DNA of 48,985 bases from Thermocaproicibacter sp036260805 (GTDB taxonomy: Bacteria > Bacillota > Clostridia > Oscillospirales > Acutalibacteraceae): contig DATALZ010000028.1 of assembly GCA_036260805.1 (NCBI GenBank), positions 1-48,985 of the forward strand, written 5' to 3'. Below, one piece after another: positions 1-7,865 of this stretch (position 1 is the stretch's first letter; every line of letters starts with the position of its first letter). Under the pieces are notes generated by a model. It ran no database searches. It saw only the letters and a list, made by a program, of their open reading frames with translations, and was not told the origin of the DNA. The translations under genes and the position numbers were made by a program.

Positions 1-54
1 TTTCAGTGGAGTAAGAGTGCCCAGAAACGCAGTGACGTCGGCATTTTCAGCGAC

Positions 55-84
55 TTGCACCCCTCATCCTATTTTGCACCCCTC
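55..84. repeat. Pair of 11-bp direct repeats at left edge
   Basis: The 11-mer TTGCACCCCTC occurs at 55-65 and again at 74-84, a 19-bp period. The first ~110 bases do not look like recombinase coding sequence, although a reading frame runs through them. Short repeated motifs near an end are typical of some insertion sequences (IS21-like ends are one possibility), so this may be the edge of an element that cut the recombinase gene to its right. No transposase is visible in the window. Confidence 0.35.
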
Positions 85-109
85 CTCCATGAGAGCAGCA
101 ATGGCAACG

Positions 110-946
110 TTAATTTGTATCGGCACCTATGTTATTACGCAAAAGACTTACACGGAAGACTTTCTGACCAAGAAGATTAAGGTGAATAACGGTGAAATCC
201 AAATGTACTATATTGAAAATAGCCATTCGGCAATAGTTCCACCGGAAACTTATGAATTGGTTCAGGAAGAATTTCGCCGCAGAAAGGCTGCAGGGAATCG
301 TACTAGCGCAATTAACTGCTTCGCGAGCCGCATCGTTTGCGGAGACTGCGGCGGATTTTACGGTCGGAAAACGTGGCATGCCGGAAGTAAATATGCCAGC
401 CGCGTCTGGCATTGTAACAATAAGTTTGAGAAGAGAAAATATTGTTCCACTCCGCATCTGAGAGAAGAAACTGTAAAAAAGATATTTACGGATGCCTTTA
501 ACAGCCTTATAAAAAACAAGGCGGAGATCCTTTCCGGTTATGATGCGATCATCGCGCAGGTTACAGACGTCACGAATCTGAAAAAAGAGTGCAAGCTAAT
601 TGAGGACCGCTGCTTAGAAATACAGGCAGCAGTCGAAAAACTGATTTCGAGAAATACCAGTTCTTCCATAGACCAGAGCGAATACAATCAAAAATACACT
701 GCATACGTTTCACAGTACAATGAACTGCAAAACCGGCTGCATGAGTTGAACAACGAAATCACAATGAATAAGGCAAAAGCGATTCAAATGAAGAAATTTG
801 TTTCACTTCTCAAGAAGCAGGACAACCTGCTGACCGAATTCGATGAACCGCTCTGGTGTGCCGTGGTGAATGCCTTGGTTGTGAAATCAGACCATGATGT
901 GGTGTTTCAGTGGAAAGACGGGACAGAACTGCCATGGAAGATATAA
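110..946 (+). pseudogene. Large serine recombinase, C-terminal fragment
   Basis: Recognisable recombinase sequence begins near position 118 (about ..IGTYV, then QKTYTEDFLTKK) and runs to the stop at 944-946. Present are the end of the recombinase domain, a zinc-ribbon CxxC (IVCGDCGG) with later Cys residues, and a coiled-coil tail. The N-terminal catalytic domain with the nucleophilic serine is absent, so the product cannot be an active recombinase. The residues encoded before ~118 match nothing expected. The 3' end overlaps the next recombinase gene by 13 nt, as in intact recombinase arrays, so this was once the first gene of a triplet. The missing middle part resembles the fragment at 6988-7280. 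Confidence 0.8.
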
Positions 947-2139
947 GAATCGTAAAAAAGATGCTTCCCGGCATATCTCCGATACTTGGCGCTCCCAAAC
1001 TAAAAGTCTGTGCTTACGTTCGGGTATCGACCGGCCATTCCGAGCAATTGAATTCGTTGCAAAATCAGATTGAGTATTATGAACAGAAACTCCGAACGAA
1101 TCCTGAGTATAAATTCTGCGGAGTCTTTTCCGACTCCGGGATATCCGGTGCCAAAGAGAATCGACCGGGCTTCATGAGTATGATAGAGACAGTAAAATCC
1201 GGAGAAATCGATCTTATCTTTACAAAGTCCATCTCCCGTTTTGCTAGAAATACCGTGATGCTTTTGAAATATGTGAGAGAACTGAAAGACATCGGTGTGG
1301 GTGTTGTATTCGAAGAACAGAAAATTAATACGCTCAGCGCAGACGGGGAACTGATGCTCACCGTTCTGGCCGCAATAGCCGAAGAAGAACGTAAATCTGT
1401 CAGCACGAATATCCGGTGGACCATGCAGAGCCGATTTAAGCGCGGCGAAGTTTTGGTAGATGCTAACCGTCTGTTGGGGTATGACAAAGATGAAAACGGC
1501 AGGCTGGTACCCAATAAAGAGCAGGCGAAGATAGTTCGACGAATTTATAAAATGTACTTGGATGGCGTATCGGCTTATCGCATCGCAGAACATTTCAATG
1601 AGCAAGGGGTACCGACGTACACTGATAAACCTTGGAGTTCGGATAGAATTCTGCGCATCATTTCAAACGAGAAATACATGGGCGATTGCAAACTACAAAA
1701 ATCGTTTGTTAATGACAATGGCAGACAGGTTATCAATAAAGGACAGCGTCCCCAATATTATGTAAAGTTTGACCATAAACCGATCGTAAGCCGCAGGCGG
1801 TGGGAAGCCGCGCAGAAAATTCGGGAGCATCGGAAGAAGAAAGTTTATCCGTACTCTGGATTACTCCGATGCCCGTATTGCGGGGCCGTTTTGATTCGGG
1901 TCATTGAGGAAAGAGGAAAAAGAGTAAACTGGGTTTGTGGGACCTATCTGCAAAAGACGAAAGCAGCCTGTAAAGGCATTCGAATTCCAGAAGAAACGTT
2001 GATAAAAATTACAGAATCCATGATGCCGATTACAAAACCGTTCGTTATTGAGGAGATTCAGGATGGAGCCAAAAGTTCAAAAAAGAGGGCCGAGAAAGAT
2101 TTCCGTCTTATACCCGCTTCCGAATATCAGTCAGGGTGA
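934..2139 (+). CDS. Large serine recombinase (resolvase/integrase type)
   Basis: A site-specific recombinase of the large serine family, which cuts and rejoins DNA through a serine-DNA intermediate. The N-terminal resolvase domain has YVRVST with the probable nucleophile at Ser32 and the SISRFARN motif. The recombinase domain follows (LLGYDKDENG, then NEKYMGDCKLQKSF), then a zinc ribbon (RCPYCGAV, WVCG, AACKG). About 401 residues from this ATG is short for the family, because the C-terminal coiled coil is reduced. An upstream GTG at 910 is possible, but the ATG keeps a short overlap with the preceding gene. It overlaps the next recombinase by 77 nt, suggesting co-translation and possibly a joint complex. 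Confidence 0.9.
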   Translation: MEDIRIVKKMLPGISPILGAPKLKVCAYVRVSTGHSEQLNSLQNQIEYYEQKLRTNPEYKFCGVFSDSGISGAKENRPGFMSMIETVKSGEIDLIFTKSISRFARNTVMLLKYVRELKDIGVGVVFEEQKINTLSADGELMLTVLAAIAEEERKSVSTNIRWTMQSRFKRGEVLVDANRLLGYDKDENGRLVPNKEQAKIVRRIYKMYLDGVSAYRIAEHFNEQGVPTYTDKPWSSDRILRIISNEKYMGDCKLQKSFVNDNGRQVINKGQRPQYYVKFDHKPIVSRRRWEAAQKIREHRKKKVYPYSGLLRCPYCGAVLIRVIEERGKRVNWVCGTYLQKTKAACKGIRIPEETLIKITESMMPITKPFVIEEIQDGAKSSKKRAEKDFRLIPASEYQSG

Positions 2140-3511
2140 AAAAGGGGAAACCGAAAAGCCCAAACAGCGCGTCGCTGCATACTGCCGTGTTTCGTCGGGC
2201 AGCGAAGAGCAGTTGTCAAGCTATGTTGCACAGATAAACTATTATGAAAGTTATATCAAAGAAAACTCCGATTACATATTTGTCGGTATCTACGCCGATG
2301 AGGGAATCTCGGGAACCAGTATGAAAAAGCGCGACGCGTTTCTGCGTCTGATGCAGGACTGCCGCGACGGAAGAATCGACATGGTTATAACAAAAAGCGT
2401 ATCCCGCTTTGGACGGAATACGTTGGACTGTCTGAAAAGTATTCGGGAATTGAAGTCCTTCAATGTAGATGTATTTTTCGAGAAGGAAAATATCCATACA
2501 TTGAGGAATGAGGGAGAGATGCTCCTGACTTTGATTTCTGCTGTAGCACAAAACGAAAGCCTGAACTTATCTGAGAATGTAAGATGGGGAATCCATCGGA
2601 AATATGAGCGCGGCAATGTCAAAAGTATTCCGAGTGGTAAGTTCCTTGGCTATGATAAAGATGAAAACGGCAATCTGGTTATCAATGAAGAGCAGGCTGC
2701 CGTTGTCAGGCGAATCTATCAGGAGTTTTTGGATGGATACGGGTACTATACGATTGCAGAGCATTTGACCGAAAGTAAAATTCCTACGGAACAGGGACTT
2801 ACCGTATGGAGTTGTAGCTTAATTAAGAAAATACTGACCAACGAGAAGATGAAGGGGGATACGCTGTTTCAAAAGACGTTTAACGCCGATCATCTTACGA
2901 AGCACCGGGTCAAAAATAATGGAGAACTTCCGCAGGTTTATTTGGAGAACACGCATCCGCCGATTATCGAAAAAGATATGTGGGAGTGTGTTCAGCTTGA
3001 ATTTGCCCGTCAGGAAGAATTCATCCGAGAACACAAAATGAGTCGATACCATTTTCACAGCGAGCAGTTGCCAATGTCCGGTAAGATAATCTGCGCCGAA
3101 TGCGGACGTCCTTTGGTGCGAAGACAGTCAAAGCGCTTAGCTGAAATGGGGGAATATTATTGGTGCTGCCCGAAATATCGAGAAGGCAGGTTTACTCCGA
3201 ATGGACCGGATACTTGTTGTAATGATTTAAGAATTCCCGATGCCCTCCCGGAGCAGATGTTCATTCAGGCTTGGAATCGGTTAGTGGATGAGTACGACCG
3301 ATATTTGCCTGAATTACAGCAGGCTGCAAATGGCAGTGATTTGCTGAAATCCTATCGGGCGAAAGAGCTGATGCGGCTGGTCGAGCAAACAGGTCATATC
3401 GATTCGATGCCGTATGAATTGATGCTTAAGACTCTGAGTCATATTGAATTGGTATCAATCAGTGTTATTAGAGTCATTTTTATCCCAAAGATTGAGTGGA
3501 GATCATTTTAG
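2063..3511 (+). CDS. Large serine recombinase (resolvase/integrase type)
   Basis: Second complete large serine recombinase, 482 residues. The resolvase domain carries YCRVSS with the probable nucleophile at Ser44 and SVSRFGRN. The recombinase domain contains FLGYDKDENG, very like the preceding gene, and TNEKMKGDTLFQKTF. The zinc ribbon is IICAECGRP and WCCPKY. The ATG at 2063 is chosen over a TTG at 2048 because AGGAG sits 7 nt upstream. The strong local similarity to the upstream protein points to an old duplication. Firmicute mobile elements with two or three tandem large serine recombinases are known, and all may be needed for excision. The target site is not deducible. Confidence 0.92.
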   Translation: MEPKVQKRGPRKISVLYPLPNISQGEKGETEKPKQRVAAYCRVSSGSEEQLSSYVAQINYYESYIKENSDYIFVGIYADEGISGTSMKKRDAFLRLMQDCRDGRIDMVITKSVSRFGRNTLDCLKSIRELKSFNVDVFFEKENIHTLRNEGEMLLTLISAVAQNESLNLSENVRWGIHRKYERGNVKSIPSGKFLGYDKDENGNLVINEEQAAVVRRIYQEFLDGYGYYTIAEHLTESKIPTEQGLTVWSCSLIKKILTNEKMKGDTLFQKTFNADHLTKHRVKNNGELPQVYLENTHPPIIEKDMWECVQLEFARQEEFIREHKMSRYHFHSEQLPMSGKIICAECGRPLVRRQSKRLAEMGEYYWCCPKYREGRFTPNGPDTCCNDLRIPDALPEQMFIQAWNRLVDEYDRYLPELQQAANGSDLLKSYRAKELMRLVEQTGHIDSMPYELMLKTLSHIELVSISVIRVIFIPKIEWRSF

Positions 3512-3589
3512 TAATTTTATCTATTATCTTATTGACATTACTAAAAAAGATGATAATGTATTTATAGAATAGTAAGATAAAATTTAGAC

Positions 3590-3612
3590 CAGTACTACAA
3601 TGTACTGACTTT
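3590..3612 (+). terminator. Hairpin after recombinase array
   Basis: CAGTAC (3590-3595) and GTACTG (3602-3607) form a short perfect stem with a 6-nt loop, followed by ACTTTTT. It lies about 80 nt after the last recombinase stop and could insulate the cargo from recombinase transcription. The stem is short and AT-containing, so strength is uncertain. Confidence 0.45.
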
Positions 3613-3802
3613 TTAGATTTTGTATGAATTGGGTATAACATACTAACCAAATAAAACAGTAATTGCTTGCATGGAGTACTCTTTTTAGATATTGTAATGC
3701 ATTTAGCAGGAGTGTTACAAGTTCAGTATACCATTACGGTTCTTGTATATAAAATTATAGGTGAAAACTATTTCAAAAAACCAGACAAAGGGGTTGGACA
3801 TT
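3613..3802 (+). promoter_or_regulatory. AT-rich upstream region of the cargo operon
   Basis: No gene is seen between the recombinase stop and the ATPase start. The stretch is very AT-rich. It contains an inverted pair TTGTAA (3692-3697) and TTACAA (3715-3720) with a 17-nt spacer, which could be an operator. No -35/-10 pair is convincing: TTGACA at 3532-3537 with TAATGT 16 nt later is upstream of the hairpin. Promoter assignment is therefore tentative. Confidence 0.3.
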
Positions 3803-5104
3803 TTGATAAAAAGTGTAACTGTAAAAAACTTCAAAAATTATAAGAATTTACAAATAGACTTACATTCAATTACGACATTAATAGGTATGAATGCAAGTGG
3901 AAAAAGTAATTTTAAGGAGGCCTTTAAATTACTTCATGGTATTGCTAGGGGTTATTCTTTAGCTGAAGTCATAGGTGAAAAATGGGGTGATGGAGGCTTT
4001 TTGCAATGGAAAGGCATTCGTGGCGGAACAAAAGAAATGATAAACAAATATGCCAATACAGATCGGTGCAGTTTGAGTGTTAAATTCTCATATATAAAAA
4101 CGACAATAAATAAAAACCCTAAGAAATCTATTAATGGTGAATATACAATTGAAATCGCTATTGATAAAACAAAAAACTACACCCCAAAAATTACTAAAGA
4201 AGTTTTGATTATAGATGGGTGTGGTTCATATGTGTATAATACACATCCACATACTGAAGAATTAGGTAGTAACTCTGATTCTATTACTTGTCGGTGTAGG
4301 ACGAAAATGGGCCAAGGAAAAAATTCAGATATAGCATTTAGAAATGATACCCCCATTCTTACGCAGTTCTTAAACCGTGATGATATTAATGAATCTATAA
4401 AGAAGTTTGTTACACCATTTGTTAGTTTGTTATTGCATATGAGATTTTTTGATTTATCGCCAGATGCTATGAGACAGCCGTCATTTCCAGGTGTTGTAAC
4501 ATTAAGCGATAAAGGTGAAAATCTTTCATCTGTAATCAAATATATTTGTGAAAAGAGCAATGAAAAGCAAGCGTTATTAGATTGGATTTCTGAACTCACA
4601 CCTCAAGATGTAATGGATTTTAATTTTGCAACAGATAATTTAGGAAAAGTCATTGTTGATTTAATAGATAAAAATGGAAAATCCTTATCTGCATATAGTG
4701 CATCTGATGGAACATTACGATTTTTAGGAATAGTTTCGGCTCTGTTTTCTTCAGATGAAACAATGCTTTATTTTTTTGAAGAGATTGAAAATGGAATACA
4801 TCCATCTAGAATTAAATTACTAGTAGAATTGTTCGAAGAAAGATGCAATCAACGTGGATTACAAATAATTCTATCTTCTCATTCCCCTTTACTCTTAGGT
4901 TATTTAAATGAAGAAGCCAAAAAAAATGCATATTTAATATATTATGATGATATTGAAAAATCGTCGAATGCTAAATCAATTTTGAAATTACCTCAGATTA
5001 ATAACGTCTTACAAAACATAGACTATGCGGAATTATTCGCTTCTGGTTGGTTCGAAGACTCCATAGAATTTATGAAAACTCAAAGTGAGGACTCTAACGA
5101 ATGA
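3803..5104 (+). CDS. AAA/ABC-type ATPase of candidate defence module
   Basis: A 433-residue P-loop ATPase of the SMC/RecF/OLD-like AAA_21 group. Walker A is GMNASGKSN (about 28-36), an ABC-signature-like SASDGT lies near 299-304, Walker B is LYFFEEIENGIHP (about 322-334) and the His-switch SSHSP is near 358-362. The TTG at 3803 is preferred: AAAGGGG lies 9 nt upstream and the product then starts MIKSVTVKNFKNY, typical of these ATPases. A GTG at 3761 has no ribosome binding site. ATPases of this kind act as phage sensors in PARIS (AriA), Gabija and OLD systems, usually with a TOPRIM partner. Here the next gene overlaps by 4 nt (ATGA), implying a tight functional pair. Base composition is far more AT-rich than the flanking chromosome. 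Confidence 0.85.
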   Translation: MIKSVTVKNFKNYKNLQIDLHSITTLIGMNASGKSNFKEAFKLLHGIARGYSLAEVIGEKWGDGGFLQWKGIRGGTKEMINKYANTDRCSLSVKFSYIKTTINKNPKKSINGEYTIEIAIDKTKNYTPKITKEVLIIDGCGSYVYNTHPHTEELGSNSDSITCRCRTKMGQGKNSDIAFRNDTPILTQFLNRDDINESIKKFVTPFVSLLLHMRFFDLSPDAMRQPSFPGVVTLSDKGENLSSVIKYICEKSNEKQALLDWISELTPQDVMDFNFATDNLGKVIVDLIDKNGKSLSAYSASDGTLRFLGIVSALFSSDETMLYFFEEIENGIHPSRIKLLVELFEERCNQRGLQIILSSHSPLLLGYLNEEAKKNAYLIYYDDIEKSSNAKSILKLPQINNVLQNIDYAELFASGWFEDSIEFMKTQSEDSNE

Positions 5105-5682
5105 GCTATAATGTTTTGATTATTCCTGAAGACTTTACAAAGGATGAACACATATTAAAACCACTTGTTGAAAAAATTTTTCAAGAGATAAATCATAGGG
5201 CAAATGTTAGAGTTTGCCGTAATCCAAGATTAACGGGATTATCCCAATGCATGAATTATGATAATATATCGCATATCATATCAATGTATCCAATGGTTGA
5301 TTTATATTTATTATTAGTAGATAGAGATGGGGATGAGAATAGACGAATTCGATTAAACAATTTAGAAAATCGTGTGAATGACTCACTTACTAATAATAAA
5401 AAGTTTATGGCTGAAAACTTTTATCAAGAAGTGGAAGTTATTGCTCTTGCAGGGCAGACATTACCTACAGAGTGGAGCTGGCAGGATGTTCGTCAAGAGC
5501 CTAATCCTAAAGAAAAGTATTTTATACCATTTACAAAACTAAATAATTATTATTGTCACCCATATAATGGTAGAAAATTAATTATGCAAAGATCGCTGCT
5601 AAATTGGCGTAGGATGCGCTCCCTTTGTCCAGAAGATGTAGAGACTTTAATTAGTCGAATAGGCACTATTTTTAATACATAA
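5101..5682 (+). CDS. Small partner of the ATPase, TOPRIM-like/DUF4276-like acidic motifs
   Basis: A 193-residue cytosolic protein translationally coupled to the ATPase, with GAGGA 9 nt upstream. The N-terminus LIIPEDFTKDEHILK has Glu10/Asp11 where TOPRIM-like and DUF4276-type proteins place their first catalytic acid. YLLLVDRDGDEN (69-80) gives an Asp74-x-Asp76-x-Asp78 cluster after a hydrophobic strand, and EVEVIALAG (110-118) adds another conserved-looking acid. This matches the logic of AriB (PARIS) or the TOPRIM half of OLD/Gabija proteins, which are nucleases. Family membership is judged by eye only. It could instead be a regulator without nuclease activity. Sequence is AT-rich like its neighbours. 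Confidence 0.6.
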   Translation: MSYNVLIIPEDFTKDEHILKPLVEKIFQEINHRANVRVCRNPRLTGLSQCMNYDNISHIISMYPMVDLYLLLVDRDGDENRRIRLNNLENRVNDSLTNNKKFMAENFYQEVEVIALAGQTLPTEWSWQDVRQEPNPKEKYFIPFTKLNNYYCHPYNGRKLIMQRSLLNWRRMRSLCPEDVETLISRIGTIFNT

Positions 5683-5713
5683 TTGTTATATTTGATTTAA
5701 TGAGGCGTATATA

Positions 5714-6835
5714 ATGTTATCATTACGAAATATATTTAATAGCAACAAAATAGATAGTTATAAAAAATTTAATGACTATATAGATTCTTCATATACACAG
5801 TTATCTGAAATAACTTGTAAGAATATAGATGGGCTGAAAATAAAGGTATATGGTGAAGATTTAACTACTTTTAAGCAATTTTATATCCATTATGACTCCA
5901 CGGAAAATAGAATATTCGTTGATAAAATTGACTTCAAATTACTATATTTCAATATGGATCATTTAAATATTGAAGACACTAATGAAATCAAGATAATGGA
6001 TTGTGTATTTAACTGTAAGGTCGTTATTATGAATGCGGCTGAAATAGTTATCGAAAATTGTGTTTTTATGAAATCGCTCATGATATATGGTCAAAATAAT
6101 CCTATTGCAGATGTTTCGATATCTAATAGTAATATAAATTCATTAGTTTTGCAAAACGACAAATTCGATTTTTCAGCATATGGATCAATATTTAGGATCT
6201 TCGAGATTAATAATGCAATTCTAGAAACATCCAGCTATGTTTATAAAAACAGAATAGAACATTTAGAAACTGGAAGCAGTCAATATAAAGGGAAAACAAT
6301 AAATATAAGTCAGATTGAACTTAATAATTTGAAATATAAAAGGTTTTTAAAGATAAAAGAAGTTGATCTGGATTGGGCTTTTCAAAAATTTCTTGATGAT
6401 AAAGAGGATGACCATGAAATAAATGATACATATGAATTTATACTTAATAGTACAGATATTAGTAGATATAATCCAGTAAAAAATACGCTCATTTACAATA
6501 AAAATATAATTAATTGCAAAAACCAGTTCCAGAGAATATTAATCAAGATTACTGGCGGTTTTTGCAAACCTAGTAGATGGATTATGTATCTTTTCTTTAC
6601 TATAATTGGATTTAGCTTTATTTATTGCAATTGCTATTTTAGTATCAGTAATCAGAATAGAAAATTAGAATTTTTTAACTGCTTGTATTTTTCTGTGATT
6701 ACTTTTACAACAATCGGTTATGGAGATATTTCACCGACGGGGTTAGGCAAATTATTCGTTTGTATCGAGGGACTATTAGGAATAAGTATTATGAGCGCCT
6801 TTATGGTGTCACTGGTAAAAAAATACTTTGAATAG
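5714..6835 (+). CDS. Beta-helix/pentapeptide-like domain fused to a 2-TM potassium channel
   Basis: A 373-residue protein. Residues ~60-200 show short repeating hydrophobic/Asn-rich strands (IKIMDCVF, IVIENCVF, VSISNSN, INSLVLQN) suggesting a right-handed beta-helix or degenerate pentapeptide fold. The C-terminus is a classic pore: TM1 ~290-309, pore helix ~319-332, selectivity filter TTIGYGD at 332-338, and TM2 ~345-369 with hinge glycines. It should sit in the cell membrane as a tetrameric K+-selective channel with a cytosolic sensor domain. It starts 31 nt after the preceding stop with GAGGCG in front, so it is probably in the same operon. A membrane-depolarising effector is one reading; an unrelated channel carried along is the alternative. 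Confidence 0.8.
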   Translation: MLSLRNIFNSNKIDSYKKFNDYIDSSYTQLSEITCKNIDGLKIKVYGEDLTTFKQFYIHYDSTENRIFVDKIDFKLLYFNMDHLNIEDTNEIKIMDCVFNCKVVIMNAAEIVIENCVFMKSLMIYGQNNPIADVSISNSNINSLVLQNDKFDFSAYGSIFRIFEINNAILETSSYVYKNRIEHLETGSSQYKGKTINISQIELNNLKYKRFLKIKEVDLDWAFQKFLDDKEDDHEINDTYEFILNSTDISRYNPVKNTLIYNKNIINCKNQFQRILIKITGGFCKPSRWIMYLFFTIIGFSFIYCNCYFSISNQNRKLEFFNCLYFSVITFTTIGYGDISPTGLGKLFVCIEGLLGISIMSAFMVSLVKKYFE

Positions 6836-6850
6836 AATCATTTTATCTGC

Positions 6851-6880
6851 GTTTTTCAATGTAATGAAAAACTGGTTTTG
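6851..6880 (+). terminator. Hairpin after the cargo operon
   Basis: GTTTTTCA (6851-6858) and TGAAAAAC (6865-6872) form a perfect 8-bp stem with a 6-nt loop, followed by TGGTTTTG. It begins 15 nt after the channel stop codon. This fits the end of the cargo transcript, although the downstream T run is interrupted. Confidence 0.5.
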
Positions 6881-6932
6881 TCGTGCATTTTATATTTGTC
6901 CATACATACAATGTGAAACTCCATTTCCAGAA

Positions 6933-6980
6933 TTTGATACAATTTAGCGAAAGGTGGGGAAATCGCTAAATTGTATCAAA
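6933..6980. repeat. Perfect 18-bp inverted repeat
   Basis: TTTGATACAATTTAGCGA at 6933-6950 is repeated in exact inverse at 6963-6980 around a 12-nt G-rich loop. It stands at the boundary between cargo and the recombinase fragment. There is no T run, so it is not a normal terminator. It may be a recombinase or regulator binding site, or joined element ends. A GTG in the loop opens a short reading frame, but the recombinase-like part starts later. Confidence 0.85.
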
Positions 6981-6987
6981 CGGGAAG

Positions 6988-7280
6988 TCCGAAGGCAGGA
7001 AGAATCGAGAAATATTTCCTTAAACACAACATGGGGCCAACGAAAGAGGTTTGCCGACGGCAAAATCAATTTGCCATACAAGGCGTTCCTTGGTTATGAG
7101 AAAGGCCCGGACGGATTACCGCAGATCGTGGAAGAGCAGGCCAAAATTGTCCGGCTAATTTATCAGCTGTTTCTTGAAGGGAAGACTCCAACAGGAATTG
7201 CAAGGTATCTTACAAGTTGTAATATCCCAACACCGGCGAGTCGAAAGAATTGGACGGGCAGCACGGTAACTTCGGTCTCT
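6988..7280 (+). pseudogene. Large serine recombinase, internal fragment
   Basis: Encodes only the piece from about QEESRNISLNTTWG through FLGYEKGPDG, IVEEQAKIVRLIYQ and IPTPASRKNW, the linker and start of the recombinase domain. The catalytic N-terminus is missing upstream. The fragment ends abruptly near 7275, before the QKTY region where the left-edge fragment begins. Its base composition is like the chromosome rather than the AT-rich cargo. It cannot encode a working enzyme. Confidence 0.85.
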
Positions 7281-7712
7281 TCTCATGATTAAGCCCCACA
7301 GGAATTGCATCAGAAAACGAATGTCCCTCGGCAAGCCGTTTAATAAAATATGAGACACGAACAACGACTTCGATAATCATTACTGGAATCGACATTGCGC
7401 AGAAATGTCGGAAATCGTATCCTTGTCCATACATACTCTTGACTAATTCGGCTATGTTCAGTTTTTCTTCGCCAATAGAGCCAATTTGTAGTTTATTAAA
7501 AAGAGTCATAAAAGGAACTGGCAAGCCTTCTGGTGTGTTCACGTCGGATAACATATGGATAAAAACTTTCCCAAACGCCTCAAATAGATTTGCGGCTTTT
7601 CTATCACTGTAATTCTCCATCAGCTGAACAACGAATTTTCCGTTATAATCAATTGTAGTCATTGTTCCTTTGAGCATGTCAGCAATACCGAAAATGAATC
7701 CGAGTACCCAAA
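7281..7712 (-). pseudogene. Broken gene of unknown function at the element's right edge
   Basis: The minus-strand frame reads from about LWVLGFIFGIAD (near 7712, without a start codon) through KFVVQLMENYSD, FEAFGKVFIHML and YGQGYDFRHFCAMS to NHEKRPKL near 7285. There it runs into the recombinase fragment. It looks like real protein, but both ends are lost, so the insertion and rearrangement probably disrupted it. An open frame from the ATG at 7677 exists, but its last ~25 codons read antisense through recombinase sequence. I do not recognise the family; hydrophobic stretches suggest membrane association. Confidence 0.5.
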
Positions 7713-7718
7713 GAGATT

Positions 7719-7850
7719 ATGGAACAGTGCCGGATGGAATCCGAAAACTTATGGGCAAATGGTAAACCAAAGAAATGGTATTATGCCTTGCCAATTGTAT
7801 TAATATGGCTAATCGTTGTATTCTTTATTGTGCGAGTATTTATCAAATAA
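7719..7850 (+). CDS. Small membrane protein or gene remnant
   Basis: A 43-residue frame starting MEQCRMESENLW. Residues ~19-43 form a single strongly hydrophobic segment (YALPIVLIWLIVVFF) ending at a stop just before an intrinsic terminator at 7866. Only a weak AAAGAG precedes the ATG. It could be the C-terminal tail of a disrupted gene or a genuine small membrane protein. The terminator directly after it favours a transcribed 3' end. Confidence 0.35.
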   Translation: MEQCRMESENLWANGKPKKWYYALPIVLIWLIVVFFIVRVFIK

Positions 7851-7865
7851 TCCATTGGATTTTAT

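Larger units (their letters stand above)
115..7280 (+). mobile_element. Putative serine-recombinase element with AT-rich cargo
   Basis: This is an inferred unit. Recombinase genes lie at the left, an AT-rich three-gene cargo in the middle and a recombinase fragment at the right, all on the plus strand. The left fragment starts and the right fragment stops at nearly the same point of the recombinase fold (just before the QKTY motif). That is the pattern expected if a circular form integrated through a site inside the gene. No convincing direct repeat (att core) was found at the two edges by eye, so the boundaries are approximate. A nested or degraded element is an alternative. Confidence 0.4.

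Noticed and set aside
6954..6987. GTG start in the hairpin loop as the start of a small recombinase-like protein
   Set aside because: The residues before about 6988 do not match the family and the product lacks the catalytic domain; it is better read as a gene fragment.
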